Assembly (NCBI RefSeq): GCF_028128765.1
Contig: NZ_LBJG01000009.1
Coordinates: 1 to 64,000 of the forward strand
From: Bradyrhizobium sp. CCBAU 51627
GTDB lineage: Bacteria; Pseudomonadota; Alphaproteobacteria; Rhizobiales; Xanthobacteraceae
Direction of reading: 5' to 3'
DNA length: 64,000 bases
Below the pieces are notes generated by a model. The model saw only the letters and a list, made by a program, of their open reading frames with translations, ran no database searches and was not told the DNA's origin. A program made the translations under genes and the position numbers. Shown piece by piece: positions 1-8,789 of this stretch (the stretch's first letter is position 1; each line of letters begins with the position of its first letter).

Positions 1-308
1 GCGGCGTAGACATAGGAGAGATCGGCGTGGCCGTCGCCGCGACGCGAAGGCGTGCCGACCGCGATGAACACCGCGTCGGCATCCGCCACCGGCTTGGAGA
101 GATCGGTGGTGAAGTCAAGCCGCTTGGCCTTGACGTTGGCGGCGACCAGTTCGTCGAGGCCCGGCTCGTAAATCGGAATCTCGCCGCGATGCAGGCTAGC
201 GATCTTCTTCTCGTCCTTGTCGACGCAGGTGACGTCGTGGCCGAAATCCGCAAAGCAGGCTCCGGACACCAGTCCCACATAGCCCGTGCCGATCATCGCG
301 ATTCGCAT
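1..308 (-). CDS. ugd: UDP-glucose 6-dehydrogenase, N-terminal part (cut by window edge)
   Basis: Oxidises UDP-glucose to UDP-glucuronate with NAD+ in the cytosol, feeding exopolysaccharide and capsule synthesis. Only about the first 102 residues lie in the window. The protein opens [20 protein letters not shown], the GxGxxG Rossmann fingerprint with the family-specific YVGLV block, followed by [11 protein letters not shown] and [10 protein letters not shown], both typical of the UDP-glucose/GDP-mannose dehydrogenase family. The ATG at 308 begins directly at the Rossmann strand, so the start is secure. The gene is divergent from the acyltransferase at 495, and the roughly 185 bp between them should hold both promoters. 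The family is very clear; only the missing C-terminus prevents a check of the catalytic Cys. Confidence 0.93.
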   Translation of the reverse strand, partial: MRIAMIGTGYVGLVSGACFADFGHDVTCVDKDEKKIASLHRGEIPIYEPGLDELVAANVKAKRLDFTTDLSKPVADADAVFIAVGTPSRRGDGHADLSYVYA

Positions 309-494
309 GAAAATCCCTGTGTGGTTAACGAAGCCCCAATCAGGAGGCGGTTTAGCATTTTCCCGCCGGGAAGTAGACCCCGCGGTCGGAAACCGGCACG
401 CGATTTGTACGGGTAAAGAAGTCGGAAACCACTGGGCCCCAAACTGCCCCACGACCGCACAGAACCTGGCGAAACCCGCCTCCAAAAGGGACAC

Positions 495-1565
495 ATGGCA
501 CCATCAGGCATATCAGCTGCGAGCAACGGGTTTCCCGAAGCCTCTGCTGCCGCGCGTGTCGACTGGGTCGACTACGCCAAGGGCATCTGCATCGTCATGG
601 TCGTGATGATGCATTCGGTGCTGGGGGTCGAGCTCGCGGCCGGAAAAACCGGTTTCATGCATGTCGTGGTAGCCTTCGCAAAGCCATTCCGGATGCCGGA
701 CTTCTTCCTGATTTCCGGCCTGTTCCTGCCGCTGGTGATCGATCGCGACTGGCGAACCTATCTCGACCGCAAAGTGGTGCATTTCGCCTATTTTTATGTC
801 CTCTGGGTGACAATCCAGTTCGGCTTCAAGGCCCCCGCGTTTGCAGCCGAAACCGGCTGGCGTGACGCGGGTTGGCTGTATCTCGAATCCTTCATCGAAC
901 CGTTCGGCACGCTCTGGTTCATCTACCTGCTGCCGATCTTCTTCATCGTCACAAAACTGACACGCAAATTCCCGCCGCTCGCGATCTGGCTCGTCGCAGC
1001 CGCGCTGGAGACCGCGCGCGTCTCGACCGGCTGGACTGCGATCGACGAGTTCTGCGCGCGCTTCGTCTATTTCTACTCGGGCTATCTGTTCGCGCCTTAC
1101 GTGTTCGCGTTATCGGATCGCGCGCGAAACCATCCCGCGCTTGCACTCGCCGCGCTCACGACCTGGGCATTGGTGGATGCCGGCCTCGTGAGCCTTGGCG
1201 CAAGCGAGTGGAAGATCGTGTCGCTGCTGCTCGGCTTCGCCGGCGCCTGCGCGATCATCACGATCGGCACCTTGCTCGCGCGCGTGCATTGGCTCAATGC
1301 CCTGCGCTTCTGCGGCGAGCATTCGATCGTGATCTATCTCGCCTTCTTCCTGCCGATGGCGGCAACGCGCACCCTGCTGCTGCGCAGCGGCATCATTGCC
1401 GATGTCGGCATGGTGTCTCTGATCGTCACCATCGTCGGCGTGCTCGGATCGCTTGCGATCTGGCGGGCCGCGTTGCGGCTGCACGCCGACTTCCTGTTCG
1501 AGCGGCCCCTCGCATTCTGGATCGCGCCGAAGAAGGCCGGGCCAGTGTTGCAGGCGGCGGAATAG
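495..1565 (+). CDS. acyltransferase family 3 membrane protein
   Basis: Integral membrane O-acyltransferase of the acyltransferase-3 type, whose members acylate surface sugars or glycans. It has 356 residues. The N-terminal [20 protein letters not shown] matches the family opening, in which an Asp and a His (here in MMHS) are conserved, and is followed by a [10 protein letters not shown] segment. About ten hydrophobic stretches follow. The ATG at 495 is preceded by an AAAAGGG ribosome site. It lies divergent to ugd, which suggests but does not prove a role in polysaccharide decoration. The acceptor cannot be told from the sequence. Confidence 0.85.
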   Translation: MAPSGISAASNGFPEASAAARVDWVDYAKGICIVMVVMMHSVLGVELAAGKTGFMHVVVAFAKPFRMPDFFLISGLFLPLVIDRDWRTYLDRKVVHFAYFYVLWVTIQFGFKAPAFAAETGWRDAGWLYLESFIEPFGTLWFIYLLPIFFIVTKLTRKFPPLAIWLVAAALETARVSTGWTAIDEFCARFVYFYSGYLFAPYVFALSDRARNHPALALAALTTWALVDAGLVSLGASEWKIVSLLLGFAGACAIITIGTLLARVHWLNALRFCGEHSIVIYLAFFLPMAATRTLLLRSGIIADVGMVSLIVTIVGVLGSLAIWRAALRLHADFLFERPLAFWIAPKKAGPVLQAAE

Positions 1566-1570
1566 ACCGG

Positions 1571-2542
1571 TCAAGGTCGCAGAAATAAAGCTCCCGTCGT
1601 ACGCCCGGCTTCGAGATCCCCTTGCGCCAGCGCCGCATCCCGCAGACTGTAGGCTTTCCCGCTCACCTGTAGCACGCCGTCAGTTATCGCAGCCAGCACA
1701 CGCCCGGCGGAACGGCGATATGCATCGGCATCATTCATGTGAGCCATGACGCTCGGCCGCGCCAGCATGAGGCTGCGCCGTGGCCCGAGATCGTGAACAT
1801 CGATGGATGGAATCGGCCCGGCCGACTGGCCAATGCTGGCCACGACGCCGAATGGCCGCACGCAGCCAAGCGTCTTCTGCAACGTCGTCCCGCCGACGCC
1901 ATCATAGGCAACATCGACGCCACGCCCCGCGGTGAGATCGCCGACCGCAGCGGCGAAATCGGCGTCCCGCCCGACGATGACATGAGACGCACCGACAGCG
2001 CGGGCGATCTCGGCCTTGGCCGGTGAACCGACCGTCCCGATCACGGTCGCCCCTGTTACGCTCGCCCAGCGCGTCAGAAGCTGGCCGAGTCCTCCTGCAG
2101 CGCTATGGACCAGAATCGTCGTCCCGGCGACAACCGGGAAAACGCGATTGAGCAGCATGTCGGCCGTGATGCCCTTCACGAACGCCGAGGCGACCGCCTC
2201 ATCCGCGAGGCCGGCGGGAAGCTTCACGCAACGCCAGGCCGGCAGGTTGCGTTCGGACGCGTAGGCGCCGACCGGCGCGCCCGCATAGGCGATGCGGTCC
2301 CCGACCTCCAGACCGGTCACTTCCGCCCCGAGCGCCGCAACGACGCCCACCGCTTCGACGCCGGGAATACGCTCGGGCGGAAGCGCGTAGAGACCCATGC
2401 GCTGATAGATATCGATGGAATTCACCCCGATCGCGGTCTGCTGCAGCCGGACTTCGCCGCGGCCTGGCGGTGGCAGATCGGTGTTCGCCAATTCGAGTTG
2501 CTCTACGCCGCCGGGCGTCTTCAATCTCACGATCACGGCCAT
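1571..2542 (-). CDS. quinone oxidoreductase-like zinc-free MDR dehydrogenase
   Basis: Medium-chain NAD(P)H dehydrogenase/reductase of the quinone oxidoreductase (QorA) group, cytosolic, 323 residues from the ATG at 2542. Visible are the GroES-like N-terminal fold (GVNSIDIYQRMGLY, PGVEAVGVV), the nucleotide-binding VHSAAGGLGQLLTRWA block (AAxGGVG type) and the AYDGVGG segment. The Cys/His set that binds catalytic zinc in alcohol dehydrogenases is absent, as expected for QOR. An in-frame ATG seven codons upstream is possible, but MAVIVRL fits the family start. It is divergent from a LysR regulator with palindromes in the shared promoter region, so it is the probable target of that regulator. 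The true substrate is unknown. Confidence 0.85.
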   Translation of the reverse strand: MAVIVRLKTPGGVEQLELANTDLPPPGRGEVRLQQTAIGVNSIDIYQRMGLYALPPERIPGVEAVGVVAALGAEVTGLEVGDRIAYAGAPVGAYASERNLPAWRCVKLPAGLADEAVASAFVKGITADMLLNRVFPVVAGTTILVHSAAGGLGQLLTRWASVTGATVIGTVGSPAKAEIARAVGASHVIVGRDADFAAAVGDLTAGRGVDVAYDGVGGTTLQKTLGCVRPFGVVASIGQSAGPIPSIDVHDLGPRRSLMLARPSVMAHMNDADAYRRSAGRVLAAITDGVLQVSGKAYSLRDAALAQGDLEAGRTTGALFLRP

Positions 2543-2601
2543 GTCGGTCCTCCTGTCGATCACGAAAGGACTATGGGATGCCGTGAAAACCTGCGAAACT
2601 G

Positions 2602-2636
2602 CTCAATATTGAGATCATGTTGTGAGAATTCGCACA
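2602..2636. promoter_or_regulatory. two palindromes in the oxidoreductase/LysR divergent promoter
   Basis: CTCAATATTGAG (2602-2613) is a perfect 12-bp palindrome. TGTGAGAATTCGCACA (2621-2636) is a 16-bp dyad with a single mismatched pair. Both lie in the 95 bp between the divergent start codons, and the second ends one base before the LysR ATG. This is where a LysR-type protein would bind, and the position suggests autorepression. Binding is inferred. Confidence 0.5.
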
Positions 2637-2637
2637 G

Positions 2638-3480
2638 ATGGACTGGACCGATCTGCAGCATTTCCTGGCGCTCGCGCGCGAGGGCACCCTGTCCGCCGCG
2701 GCGCGAAGCCTCAACGTCGACCACGTCACCGTGGCCCGTCGCGTCGCCGCGCTGGAAGCCTCCATGTCGCTCAAGCTCGTGGATCGCAGGCCACGCAGCT
2801 ACGAGCTCACCGAGGACGGCAAGCGCATTGCCAAGATCGGGGCTCCCATGACGGAGACGGCGTTTGCGGTGGAGCGCGCCGTGCAGGCCTCAAAATCCGG
2901 GATCGGCGGGGAGGTCACGATCAGCGCACCGCCTTCGCTGGCCAACCTGCTGATCGCGCCCAGGCTGATCCAGCTGCGACAACAGCATCCCGGTATCAGG
3001 ATCAAGCTGATCGGCGAGAAGCGTACGGCCTCGCTCAACCGCCGCGAGGCCGATCTGGCGCTTCGCCTGTCGCGTCCGACGGAGCCGGGTCTGATCGCGC
3101 GCAAGATCGGCTATTTCGAGTTCGCCCTCTACGGCTCGCCCGACTATTTGAAGACGACGCCACCGCATGCCTTCGCATTCGTCGCCTACGATGCCAGCAT
3201 GGATGAAGTTCCTCAGCAGCGATGGCTGATGCGTTTCGCCGCCTCGCGAGAGATCGTGCTCCGCACGAACGATCTGGAGAACCAGGCTGCGGCCGCGAGG
3301 ATCGGAATTGGGCTGGCGGCCTTGCCGAAATTCCTTGGCGAAGCCGATCCGCAGCTGGAGCGCCATGACATCGGCGGCCGCCCCGTCGGGCGCGAGGTCT
3401 GGCTGGTTGTCCATCGCGACCTGCGCCGCGCGCCCACCGTGCGCGCCGTTGCCGGTTTCATCGAGGAATGCCTGGCCTGA
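2638..3480 (+). CDS. LysR family transcriptional regulator
   Basis: DNA-binding regulator of 280 residues. The N-terminal winged helix-turn-helix is clear: MDWTDLQHFLALAREGTLSA, then AARSLNVDHVTVARRVAALE and LVDRRPRSYELTEDG. The rest is a periplasmic-binding-like effector domain (GEVTISAPPSLANLLIAPRL). The HTH has the VDHVTVARRVAALE form of the subgroup that often controls a divergent oxidoreductase. It is transcribed away from the QOR-like gene and ends about 80 bp before polA, so it is probably not in an operon with polA. Its inducer is unknown. Confidence 0.9.
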   Translation: MDWTDLQHFLALAREGTLSAAARSLNVDHVTVARRVAALEASMSLKLVDRRPRSYELTEDGKRIAKIGAPMTETAFAVERAVQASKSGIGGEVTISAPPSLANLLIAPRLIQLRQQHPGIRIKLIGEKRTASLNRREADLALRLSRPTEPGLIARKIGYFEFALYGSPDYLKTTPPHAFAFVAYDASMDEVPQQRWLMRFAASREIVLRTNDLENQAAAARIGIGLAALPKFLGEADPQLERHDIGGRPVGREVWLVVHRDLRRAPTVRAVAGFIEECLA

Positions 3481-3502
3481 CGCCGTCATTTGCCTGTGCG
3501 AG

Positions 3503-3517
3503 TCGCTAAAATAGCGA
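3503..3517. promoter_or_regulatory. short dyad upstream of polA
   Basis: TCGCTA-AAA-TAGCGA, 6-bp perfect arms around a 3-bp centre, sits about 45 bp before the polA ATG and 23 bp after the LysR stop. It could be an operator or part of a short hairpin; no T-tract follows. The role is unknown. Confidence 0.3.
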
Positions 3518-3562
3518 TCCATCGAGGCTGTCTTTTGCCGCAAAAATTCATACATTGCGGCC

Positions 3563-6500
3563 ATGCCAAAGACCTCCCCAAAGACATCCTCGAAAACTTC
3601 CGCCAAATCCGAGACCAAGCCCGCTGCTGCCAAGGCTGCCGCCAAACCGGTCGCGGCGAAGGCGGCCGGCAAGGGCGACCACGTCTTCCTGGTCGACGGT
3701 TCCTCCTACATCTTCCGGGCCTATCACGCACTGCCGCCGCTGAACCGCAAATCCGACGGCTTGCAGGTCAACGCGGTGCTGGGCTTCTGCAACATGCTGT
3801 GGAAGCTGCTGCGCGACATGCCCGAGGACAACCGGCCGACGCATCTGGCGATCATCTTCGACAAGTCGGAAGTCACCTTCCGCAACAAGATCTACCCCGA
3901 CTACAAGGCGCACCGGCCGCCGGCGCCTGACGATCTGATCCCGCAATTCGCCCTGATCCGCGAGGCGGTGCGCGCGTTCGATCTGCCCTGCCTGGAACAG
4001 GTCGGCTTCGAGGCCGACGATCTGATCGCAACCTATGTACGACAGGCCTGCGAGCGCGGTGCCAGCGCGACCATCGTGTCCTCCGACAAGGACCTGATGC
4101 AGCTCGTCACCGATTGCGTCACCATGTACGACACCATGAAGGATCGCCGCATCGGCATCCCCGAGGTGATCGAGAAGTTCGGCGTGCCGCCGGAGAAGGT
4201 CGTCGAGGTGCAGGCGCTGGCCGGCGATTCCACCGACAACGTGCCTGGCGTACCCGGCATCGGCATCAAGACCGCGGCGCAACTGATCGTCGAATATGGC
4301 GATCTCGAGCAGCTGCTGTTCCGCGCCAGCGAGATCAAGCAACCCAAGCGCCGCGAGGCGCTGATCGAGAACGCGGAGAAGGCGCGGATCTCGCGCCAGC
4401 TGGTGCTGCTCGACGACAAGGTCGATCTGGAGGTGCCACTGGACGATCTGGCCGTCCACGAGCCCGATCCGCGCAAGTTGATTGCCTTCCTGAAGGCCAT
4501 GGAGTTCACGACGCTGACGCGGCGCGTCGCCGAATACTCACAGATCGATCCGGCCAATGTGGATGCCGATCCCGGTTACGCGAAAGGCGCGAGCGTCTTC
4601 TCGCCGCTGCCGCCTTCGGACGTCGTGCCAGCTCCGGGATCCGGTACGCCTGCGAAGGGGATCCCGAGCGAGCGCAACCCGTCGGCGGCCAAGGAGGACA
4701 AGGCTGCGAGTCCGAAGGGCGCGCCGGCCTCACTCGCCGCTGCGCGCGAGGAGGCGCTGCGCAAGCTCCCGGTCGACCGCACCAAGTATCAGGCCATCAA
4801 GACGCTGAACGAGCTCAACGCCTTCATCGCGCGGATCCATGACACCGGTCATGTCGCGGTCGAACTGCGTGGAAACTCGATCGATCCGATGCAGGCCGAT
4901 CTCTGCGGCATCGCGCTGGCGCTGGCCCCGAACGAGGCCTGCTATGTGCCGCTGGCGCACAAGCAATCCGGAGGCGACGGCGGCCTGTTCGACGCCGGCC
5001 TCGCGCCCGATCAGGTCAAGCACGCCGAGGCGATCGACGCGTTGCGGCCGGTGCTGGAATCATCAGGCATTCTCAAGATCGGCTTCGACGTCAAGTTCAC
5101 CGCGGTGATGCTGGCGCAGCACGGCATCACCTTGCGCAACACCGATGATGCGCAGCTGATCTCCTACGTGCTCGATGCCGGCCGCGGCTCGCATGCGCTG
5201 GAGCAGCTTTCCGAGCGCTGGTTCGGCCACGCCATGCTGAAGGAAAGCGAGTTGCTCGGCAGCGGCAAGGGCAAGATCACATTCGACCAGGTGCCGGTCG
5301 ACAAGGCCGCGCCCCTGTCCGCCGAAGGCGCCGACATCGCCCTGCGCGTCTGGCGCGTGCTGAAACCGCGGCTCGTCGCCGAGCACATGACCACCGTCTA
5401 CGAGACGCTGGAGCGACCGCTGGTTCCGGTGCTCGCCCGCATGGAACGTCGCGGCATCTCGATCGACCGACAGGTGCTGTCGCGGCTATCAGGCGACTTT
5501 GCCCAGACCGCGGCGCGCGTCGAGGCCGAGATCCAGGAGATCGCGGGCGAGCCGGTCAACGTCGGCAGCCCGAAGCAGATCGGCGATATCCTGTTCGGCA
5601 AGATGGGACTGCCAGGCGGCACCAAGACCAAGACCGGGGCGTGGTCGACCACTGCGCAGGTGCTTGACGACCTCGCCGAGCAGGGCCACGACTTCCCCAA
5701 AAAGATTCTGGAATGGCGCCAGGTCTCGAAACTGAAATCGACCTACACCGACGCACTGCCGACCTACGTCAATCCGCAGACCCATCGCGTGCACACGACC
5801 TACGCGCTGGCGGCGACCACGACCGGCCGCCTGTCGTCGAACGAGCCGAACCTGCAGAACATCCCTGTTCGTACCGAGGACGGCCGCAAAATCCGCCGCG
5901 CCTTCATCGCAACACCCGGACACAAGCTCGTCTCCGCCGACTATTCGCAGATCGAGCTGCGGCTGCTGGCGGAGATCGCGGACATTCCCGTGCTGAAGCA
6001 GGCATTCAAGGATGGTCTCGACATTCACGCCATGACCGCATCGGAGATGTTCGGCGTGCCGATCAAGGGCATGCCGAGCGAGATCCGCCGCCGCGCGAAG
6101 GCGATCAATTTCGGCATCATCTACGGCATCTCGGCGTTCGGCCTCGCCAACCAGCTCGGCATCGCCCGTGAAGAGGCGTCGGCCTACATCAAGAAGTACT
6201 TTGAGCGCTTCCCCGGCATCCGCGCCTATATGGACGAGACGCGCGATTTCTGCCGGAGCCACGGCTACGTCACCACGCTGTTCGGCCGCAAGTGCCACTA
6301 CCCCGATATCAAGGCCTCCAACGCCTCGGTGCGCGCCTTCAACGAGCGCGCAGCGATCAACGCGCGACTTCAAGGTACCGCAGCCGACATCATCCGGCGT
6401 GCCATGACGCGGGTCGAGGACGCGCTGGCCGAGAAGAAGCTCTCGGCGCAGATGCTGCTCCAGGTGCATGACGAATTGATCTTCGAGGTGCCGGACGCCG

Positions 6501-6625
6501 AGGTCGAGGCGACGCTTCCCGTCGTGCAGCACGTCATGCAGGACGCGCCGTTCCCGGCCGTTTTGCTGTCGGTGCCGCTGCATGTCGACGCGCGCGCGGC
6601 CACGAACTGGGACGAGGCGCATTAG
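3563..6625 (+). CDS. polA: DNA polymerase I
   Basis: Replication and repair polymerase (Okazaki maturation, gap filling), 1020 residues, longer than the E. coli enzyme (928). Order: a Lys/Ala/Pro-rich tail (about 1-38), the 5'-3' exonuclease (FLVDGSSYIFRAYHALPP; FEADDLIATY; SSDKDLMQLV; GDSTDNVPGVPGIG), a low-complexity linker (about 345-405), a 3'-5' exonuclease-like domain, and the polymerase domain (TGRLSSNEPNLQNIPVRTE; SADYSQIELRLLAEI; RRAKAINFGIIYGIS; LQVHDELIFEV). All polymerase motifs are intact. The proofreading motifs are degenerate: where E. coli has D-T-E this protein has E434-L-R436, and the Exo II N/D pair reads as D and T in GFDVKFT. It is therefore probably proofreading-deficient. 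The FMN reductase gene follows 9 bp after the stop. Confidence 0.97.
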   Translation: MPKTSPKTSSKTSAKSETKPAAAKAAAKPVAAKAAGKGDHVFLVDGSSYIFRAYHALPPLNRKSDGLQVNAVLGFCNMLWKLLRDMPEDNRPTHLAIIFDKSEVTFRNKIYPDYKAHRPPAPDDLIPQFALIREAVRAFDLPCLEQVGFEADDLIATYVRQACERGASATIVSSDKDLMQLVTDCVTMYDTMKDRRIGIPEVIEKFGVPPEKVVEVQALAGDSTDNVPGVPGIGIKTAAQLIVEYGDLEQLLFRASEIKQPKRREALIENAEKARISRQLVLLDDKVDLEVPLDDLAVHEPDPRKLIAFLKAMEFTTLTRRVAEYSQIDPANVDADPGYAKGASVFSPLPPSDVVPAPGSGTPAKGIPSERNPSAAKEDKAASPKGAPASLAAAREEALRKLPVDRTKYQAIKTLNELNAFIARIHDTGHVAVELRGNSIDPMQADLCGIALALAPNEACYVPLAHKQSGGDGGLFDAGLAPDQVKHAEAIDALRPVLESSGILKIGFDVKFTAVMLAQHGITLRNTDDAQLISYVLDAGRGSHALEQLSERWFGHAMLKESELLGSGKGKITFDQVPVDKAAPLSAEGADIALRVWRVLKPRLVAEHMTTVYETLERPLVPVLARMERRGISIDRQVLSRLSGDFAQTAARVEAEIQEIAGEPVNVGSPKQIGDILFGKMGLPGGTKTKTGAWSTTAQVLDDLAEQGHDFPKKILEWRQVSKLKSTYTDALPTYVNPQTHRVHTTYALAATTTGRLSSNEPNLQNIPVRTEDGRKIRRAFIATPGHKLVSADYSQIELRLLAEIADIPVLKQAFKDGLDIHAMTASEMFGVPIKGMPSEIRRRAKAINFGIIYGISAFGLANQLGIAREEASAYIKKYFERFPGIRAYMDETRDFCRSHGYVTTLFGRKCHYPDIKASNASVRAFNERAAINARLQGTAADIIRRAMTRVEDALAEKKLSAQMLLQVHDELIFEVPDAEVEATLPVVQHVMQDAPFPAVLLSVPLHVDARAATNWDEAH

Positions 6626-6634
6626 GCCATCCCA

Positions 6635-7174
6635 ATGAAGGTCGCGGCCATCTCCGGCAGCCTGCGCACAGGCTCGAGCAACACCGCGGTCTTGCGCGCG
6701 GCGGCACGGCTCGCGCCTGCTGGCGTCGAGGTGGTCCTGTTCGAGGGAATTGCGGACCTGCCTTTTTTCAATCCGGACCTGGATGGCGATGACGTGCCTG
6801 CGCCGGTCGGCGCGATGCGCCAGCTGATCGGACGCGTCGACGGGCTCCTGATCTCGAGCCCCGAATATGCCCGCGGTGTCGCCGGGGTGCTGAAGAACGC
6901 GCTCGACTGGTTGGTCGGCAGCCACGAATTTCCCGACAAGCCGGTGGCCTTGATCAACACCTCACCGCGCGCAACGCACGCACTGGCCGCCCTGACGCTG
7001 ACGCTGGAGACGATGTCCGCCCGGCTCGCCAGGGACGCCTGCGTCACGCTGCCGTTGCTTGGCGGCGCCTGGAACGAACACAGCATCGCCGCCGATCCTG
7101 CACTGGCAGAACCGTTGCGATTGGCGATGGAGCGTTTCGCGGCGTTCATCGCTACCATGCAGGCCGAGGCGTAG
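6635..7174 (+). CDS. NADPH-dependent FMN reductase (flavodoxin fold)
   Basis: Cytosolic flavin/quinone reductase of the NAD(P)H-dependent FMN reductase family, 179 residues, the usual size. MKVAAISGSLRTGSSNT carries the phosphate-binding GSLRxGSxN loop, and LLISSPEYARGVAGVLKNAL is the family SPEY...G.LKNALDW motif. It begins 9 bp after the polA stop and may be co-transcribed with it. Possible roles include chromate or quinone reduction; the physiological substrate cannot be read from the sequence. Confidence 0.88.
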   Translation: MKVAAISGSLRTGSSNTAVLRAAARLAPAGVEVVLFEGIADLPFFNPDLDGDDVPAPVGAMRQLIGRVDGLLISSPEYARGVAGVLKNALDWLVGSHEFPDKPVALINTSPRATHALAALTLTLETMSARLARDACVTLPLLGGAWNEHSIAADPALAEPLRLAMERFAAFIATMQAEA

Positions 7175-7265
7175 GGCCAGATTGAATTGTCCTCCGTGCA
7201 ATTGCGCGATGGCTCAGCAAGGCCGTGCATATTAGAACCAGGACAGCTCCCGTACCGGTTCATCC

Positions 7266-7901
7266 ATGCCTCACACCTCCGCCCTGCTCGGCTTCGCCCT
7301 CGTCTGCCTCGGCCTCGTGCTCACGCCCGGGCCCAACATGATCTATCTGATCTCGCGCTCGATCACGCAGGGTCCGGCGGCGGGCATTGTCTCGCTCGGC
7401 GGCGTCGCGCTCGGCTTTGTGTTCTACATGCTGTGCGCGGCGTTCGGCATCACTGCGCTGCTGCTCGCCATTCCCTTTGCCTATGACGCGCTGCGCTTTG
7501 CCGGCGCCGGCTACATGCTGTGGTTGGCTTGGCAGGCGGTGAAGCCGGGCGGACGTTCACCGTTCCAGGTGAAGCAGCTCGCGATCGACAGCCCGCCCAA
7601 ATTGTTCGCGATGGGGCTCGTCACCAATCTCCTCAATCCGAAGATCGCGATGCTGTATCTGGCGCTGCTGCCCCAGTTCATCGATCCCACAGCCGGCAGT
7701 GTGCTGACGCAATCGGTGGCATTGGGCGCGATCCAGATCGCGATCAGCGTCAGCGTGAACGCGATGATCGCGCTCGCTGCCGGCTCGATCGCCCTGTTCC
7801 TGGCAAACCGGCCGAGTTGGATGGTGGTGCAGCGCTGGCTGATGGGCACGGTGCTGGCCGGCCTTGCGGTGCGGATGGCCGTGGAAGCGCGGAAGGTTTA
7901 G
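7266..7901 (+). CDS. LysE family amino-acid exporter
   Basis: Inner-membrane translocator of the LysE/RhtB family, 211 residues, the family's normal length. The start MPHTSALLGFALVCLGLVLT leads into PGPNMIYLISRSI, the conserved PGPN motif of the first helix, and GAGYMLWLAWQA and NLLNPKIAMLYLALLPQF are also family signatures. Six hydrophobic segments can be counted. The exported solute (amino acid or related metabolite) is unknown. Its end faces the GST gene across a strong palindrome. Confidence 0.9.
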   Translation: MPHTSALLGFALVCLGLVLTPGPNMIYLISRSITQGPAAGIVSLGGVALGFVFYMLCAAFGITALLLAIPFAYDALRFAGAGYMLWLAWQAVKPGGRSPFQVKQLAIDSPPKLFAMGLVTNLLNPKIAMLYLALLPQFIDPTAGSVLTQSVALGAIQIAISVSVNAMIALAAGSIALFLANRPSWMVVQRWLMGTVLAGLAVRMAVEARKV

Positions 7902-7923
7902 TTTCAACCACCCGGAGGGCTCT

Positions 7924-7978
7924 CGTGTCCCGGACGCGCAGCAGCGCTCTTGCGCTGCTGCGCTGCGTCCGGGGCACG
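7924..7978. repeat. GC-rich palindromic repeat, probable bidirectional terminator
   Basis: Left arm GTGTCCCGGACGCGCAGCAG and right arm CTGCTGCGCTGCGTCCGGGG pair imperfectly into a long hairpin. It lies in the 87 bp between the convergent lysE-like and GST genes. From recall, this GTGTCCCGGACG...CGTCCGGGGCAC motif recurs between genes in Bradyrhizobium chromosomes. It probably ends transcription from both sides. Confidence 0.6.
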
Positions 7979-7988
7979 ATGCGCCAAC

Positions 7989-8615
7989 TCAATCCAGCTT
8001 CGCCTCCATCCCACGCTTCACCGCCGGGCGGGCCATCAACGCCTCGTACCAGCGCTTGACGTTGGGGAAATCGGCCAGATCAACCTTGTGGCGGGGATGT
8101 CGCCAGGCCCAGCCCAGGATGGCGAAATCGGCGACCGACAGATCGCCGGCGACGAAGTCGCGGCCCTCCAGGCGGCGATCCAGCACGCCATAGAGCCGGC
8201 GGGTCTCGGCCATGAAGCGCTTCAACCCGTAGGCGCGGTCCTGCTCGTTTTCCAGCGCGATGAAATGATGCACCTGGCCGGGCATCGGGCCGAAACCGCC
8301 CATCTGCCACATCAGCCATTCGTAGACGGGGATGCGCGCGCCGAGCGATTTCGGCAGGAACTTTCCGGTCTTTTCGCCGAGATAAAGCAGGATGGCGCCG
8401 GATTCGAAGACGCTGACGGGCTTTCCATCCGGGCCCTCGGGATCGAGGATCGCGGGGATCTTGTTGTTGGGGGAAAGCTTGAGGAACCGGGGGTCCAACT
8501 GCTCGCCCTTGGTGATGTTCACCGGGATCACCTTGTAAGGCAGCCCCATTTCCTCCAGCGCGACCGAAATCTTGCGGCCGTTCGGCGTGTTCCAGGTGTG
8601 CAGCTCGATGGTCAT
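7989..8615 (-). CDS. glutathione S-transferase (YfcG/Ure2p-like)
   Basis: Cytosolic glutathione transferase or disulfide reductase, 208 residues. The thioredoxin-like domain opens [20 protein letters not shown], with TPNGRKI in the place of the catalytic Ser/Asn loop, followed by [10 protein letters not shown] and the glutathione-binding [20 protein letters not shown]. The all-helical C-terminal domain follows, with [22 protein letters not shown], a stretch typical of the YfcG/Ure2p-like group. The ATG at 8615 is chosen because upstream in-frame codons do not look like GST. It is divergent from pyrE. Confidence 0.88.
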   Translation of the reverse strand: MTIELHTWNTPNGRKISVALEEMGLPYKVIPVNITKGEQLDPRFLKLSPNNKIPAILDPEGPDGKPVSVFESGAILLYLGEKTGKFLPKSLGARIPVYEWLMWQMGGFGPMPGQVHHFIALENEQDRAYGLKRFMAETRRLYGVLDRRLEGRDFVAGDLSVADFAILGWAWRHPRHKVDLADFPNVKRWYEALMARPAVKRGMEAKLD

Positions 8616-8789
8616 TTGCCTGTTTCCTTCCCCGGGATGGCGGGCATCCACCTACTCCGGAAAGTTGCGCGCCCACAACCGTCGGACCGGGATGGCCGAT
8701 CCCTGTTGACGAGGGAGGCCCCCTCTGGAATGTCGCGGCCGTCGCGGATAAATTCCGCCACTCTTCTGAAAACGCCGCTGAGGACCACC

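Noticed and set aside
872..1588. Long Arg-rich open frame over the acyltransferase gene
   Set aside because: It is the +1 shadow of the membrane protein gene, with a composition typical of GC-rich out-of-frame reading.
7950..8789. Long plus-strand extension upstream of pyrE
   Set aside because: The extra 280 codons are antisense to the GST gene; a GTG with a ribosome site at 8790 gives the normal PyrE length.
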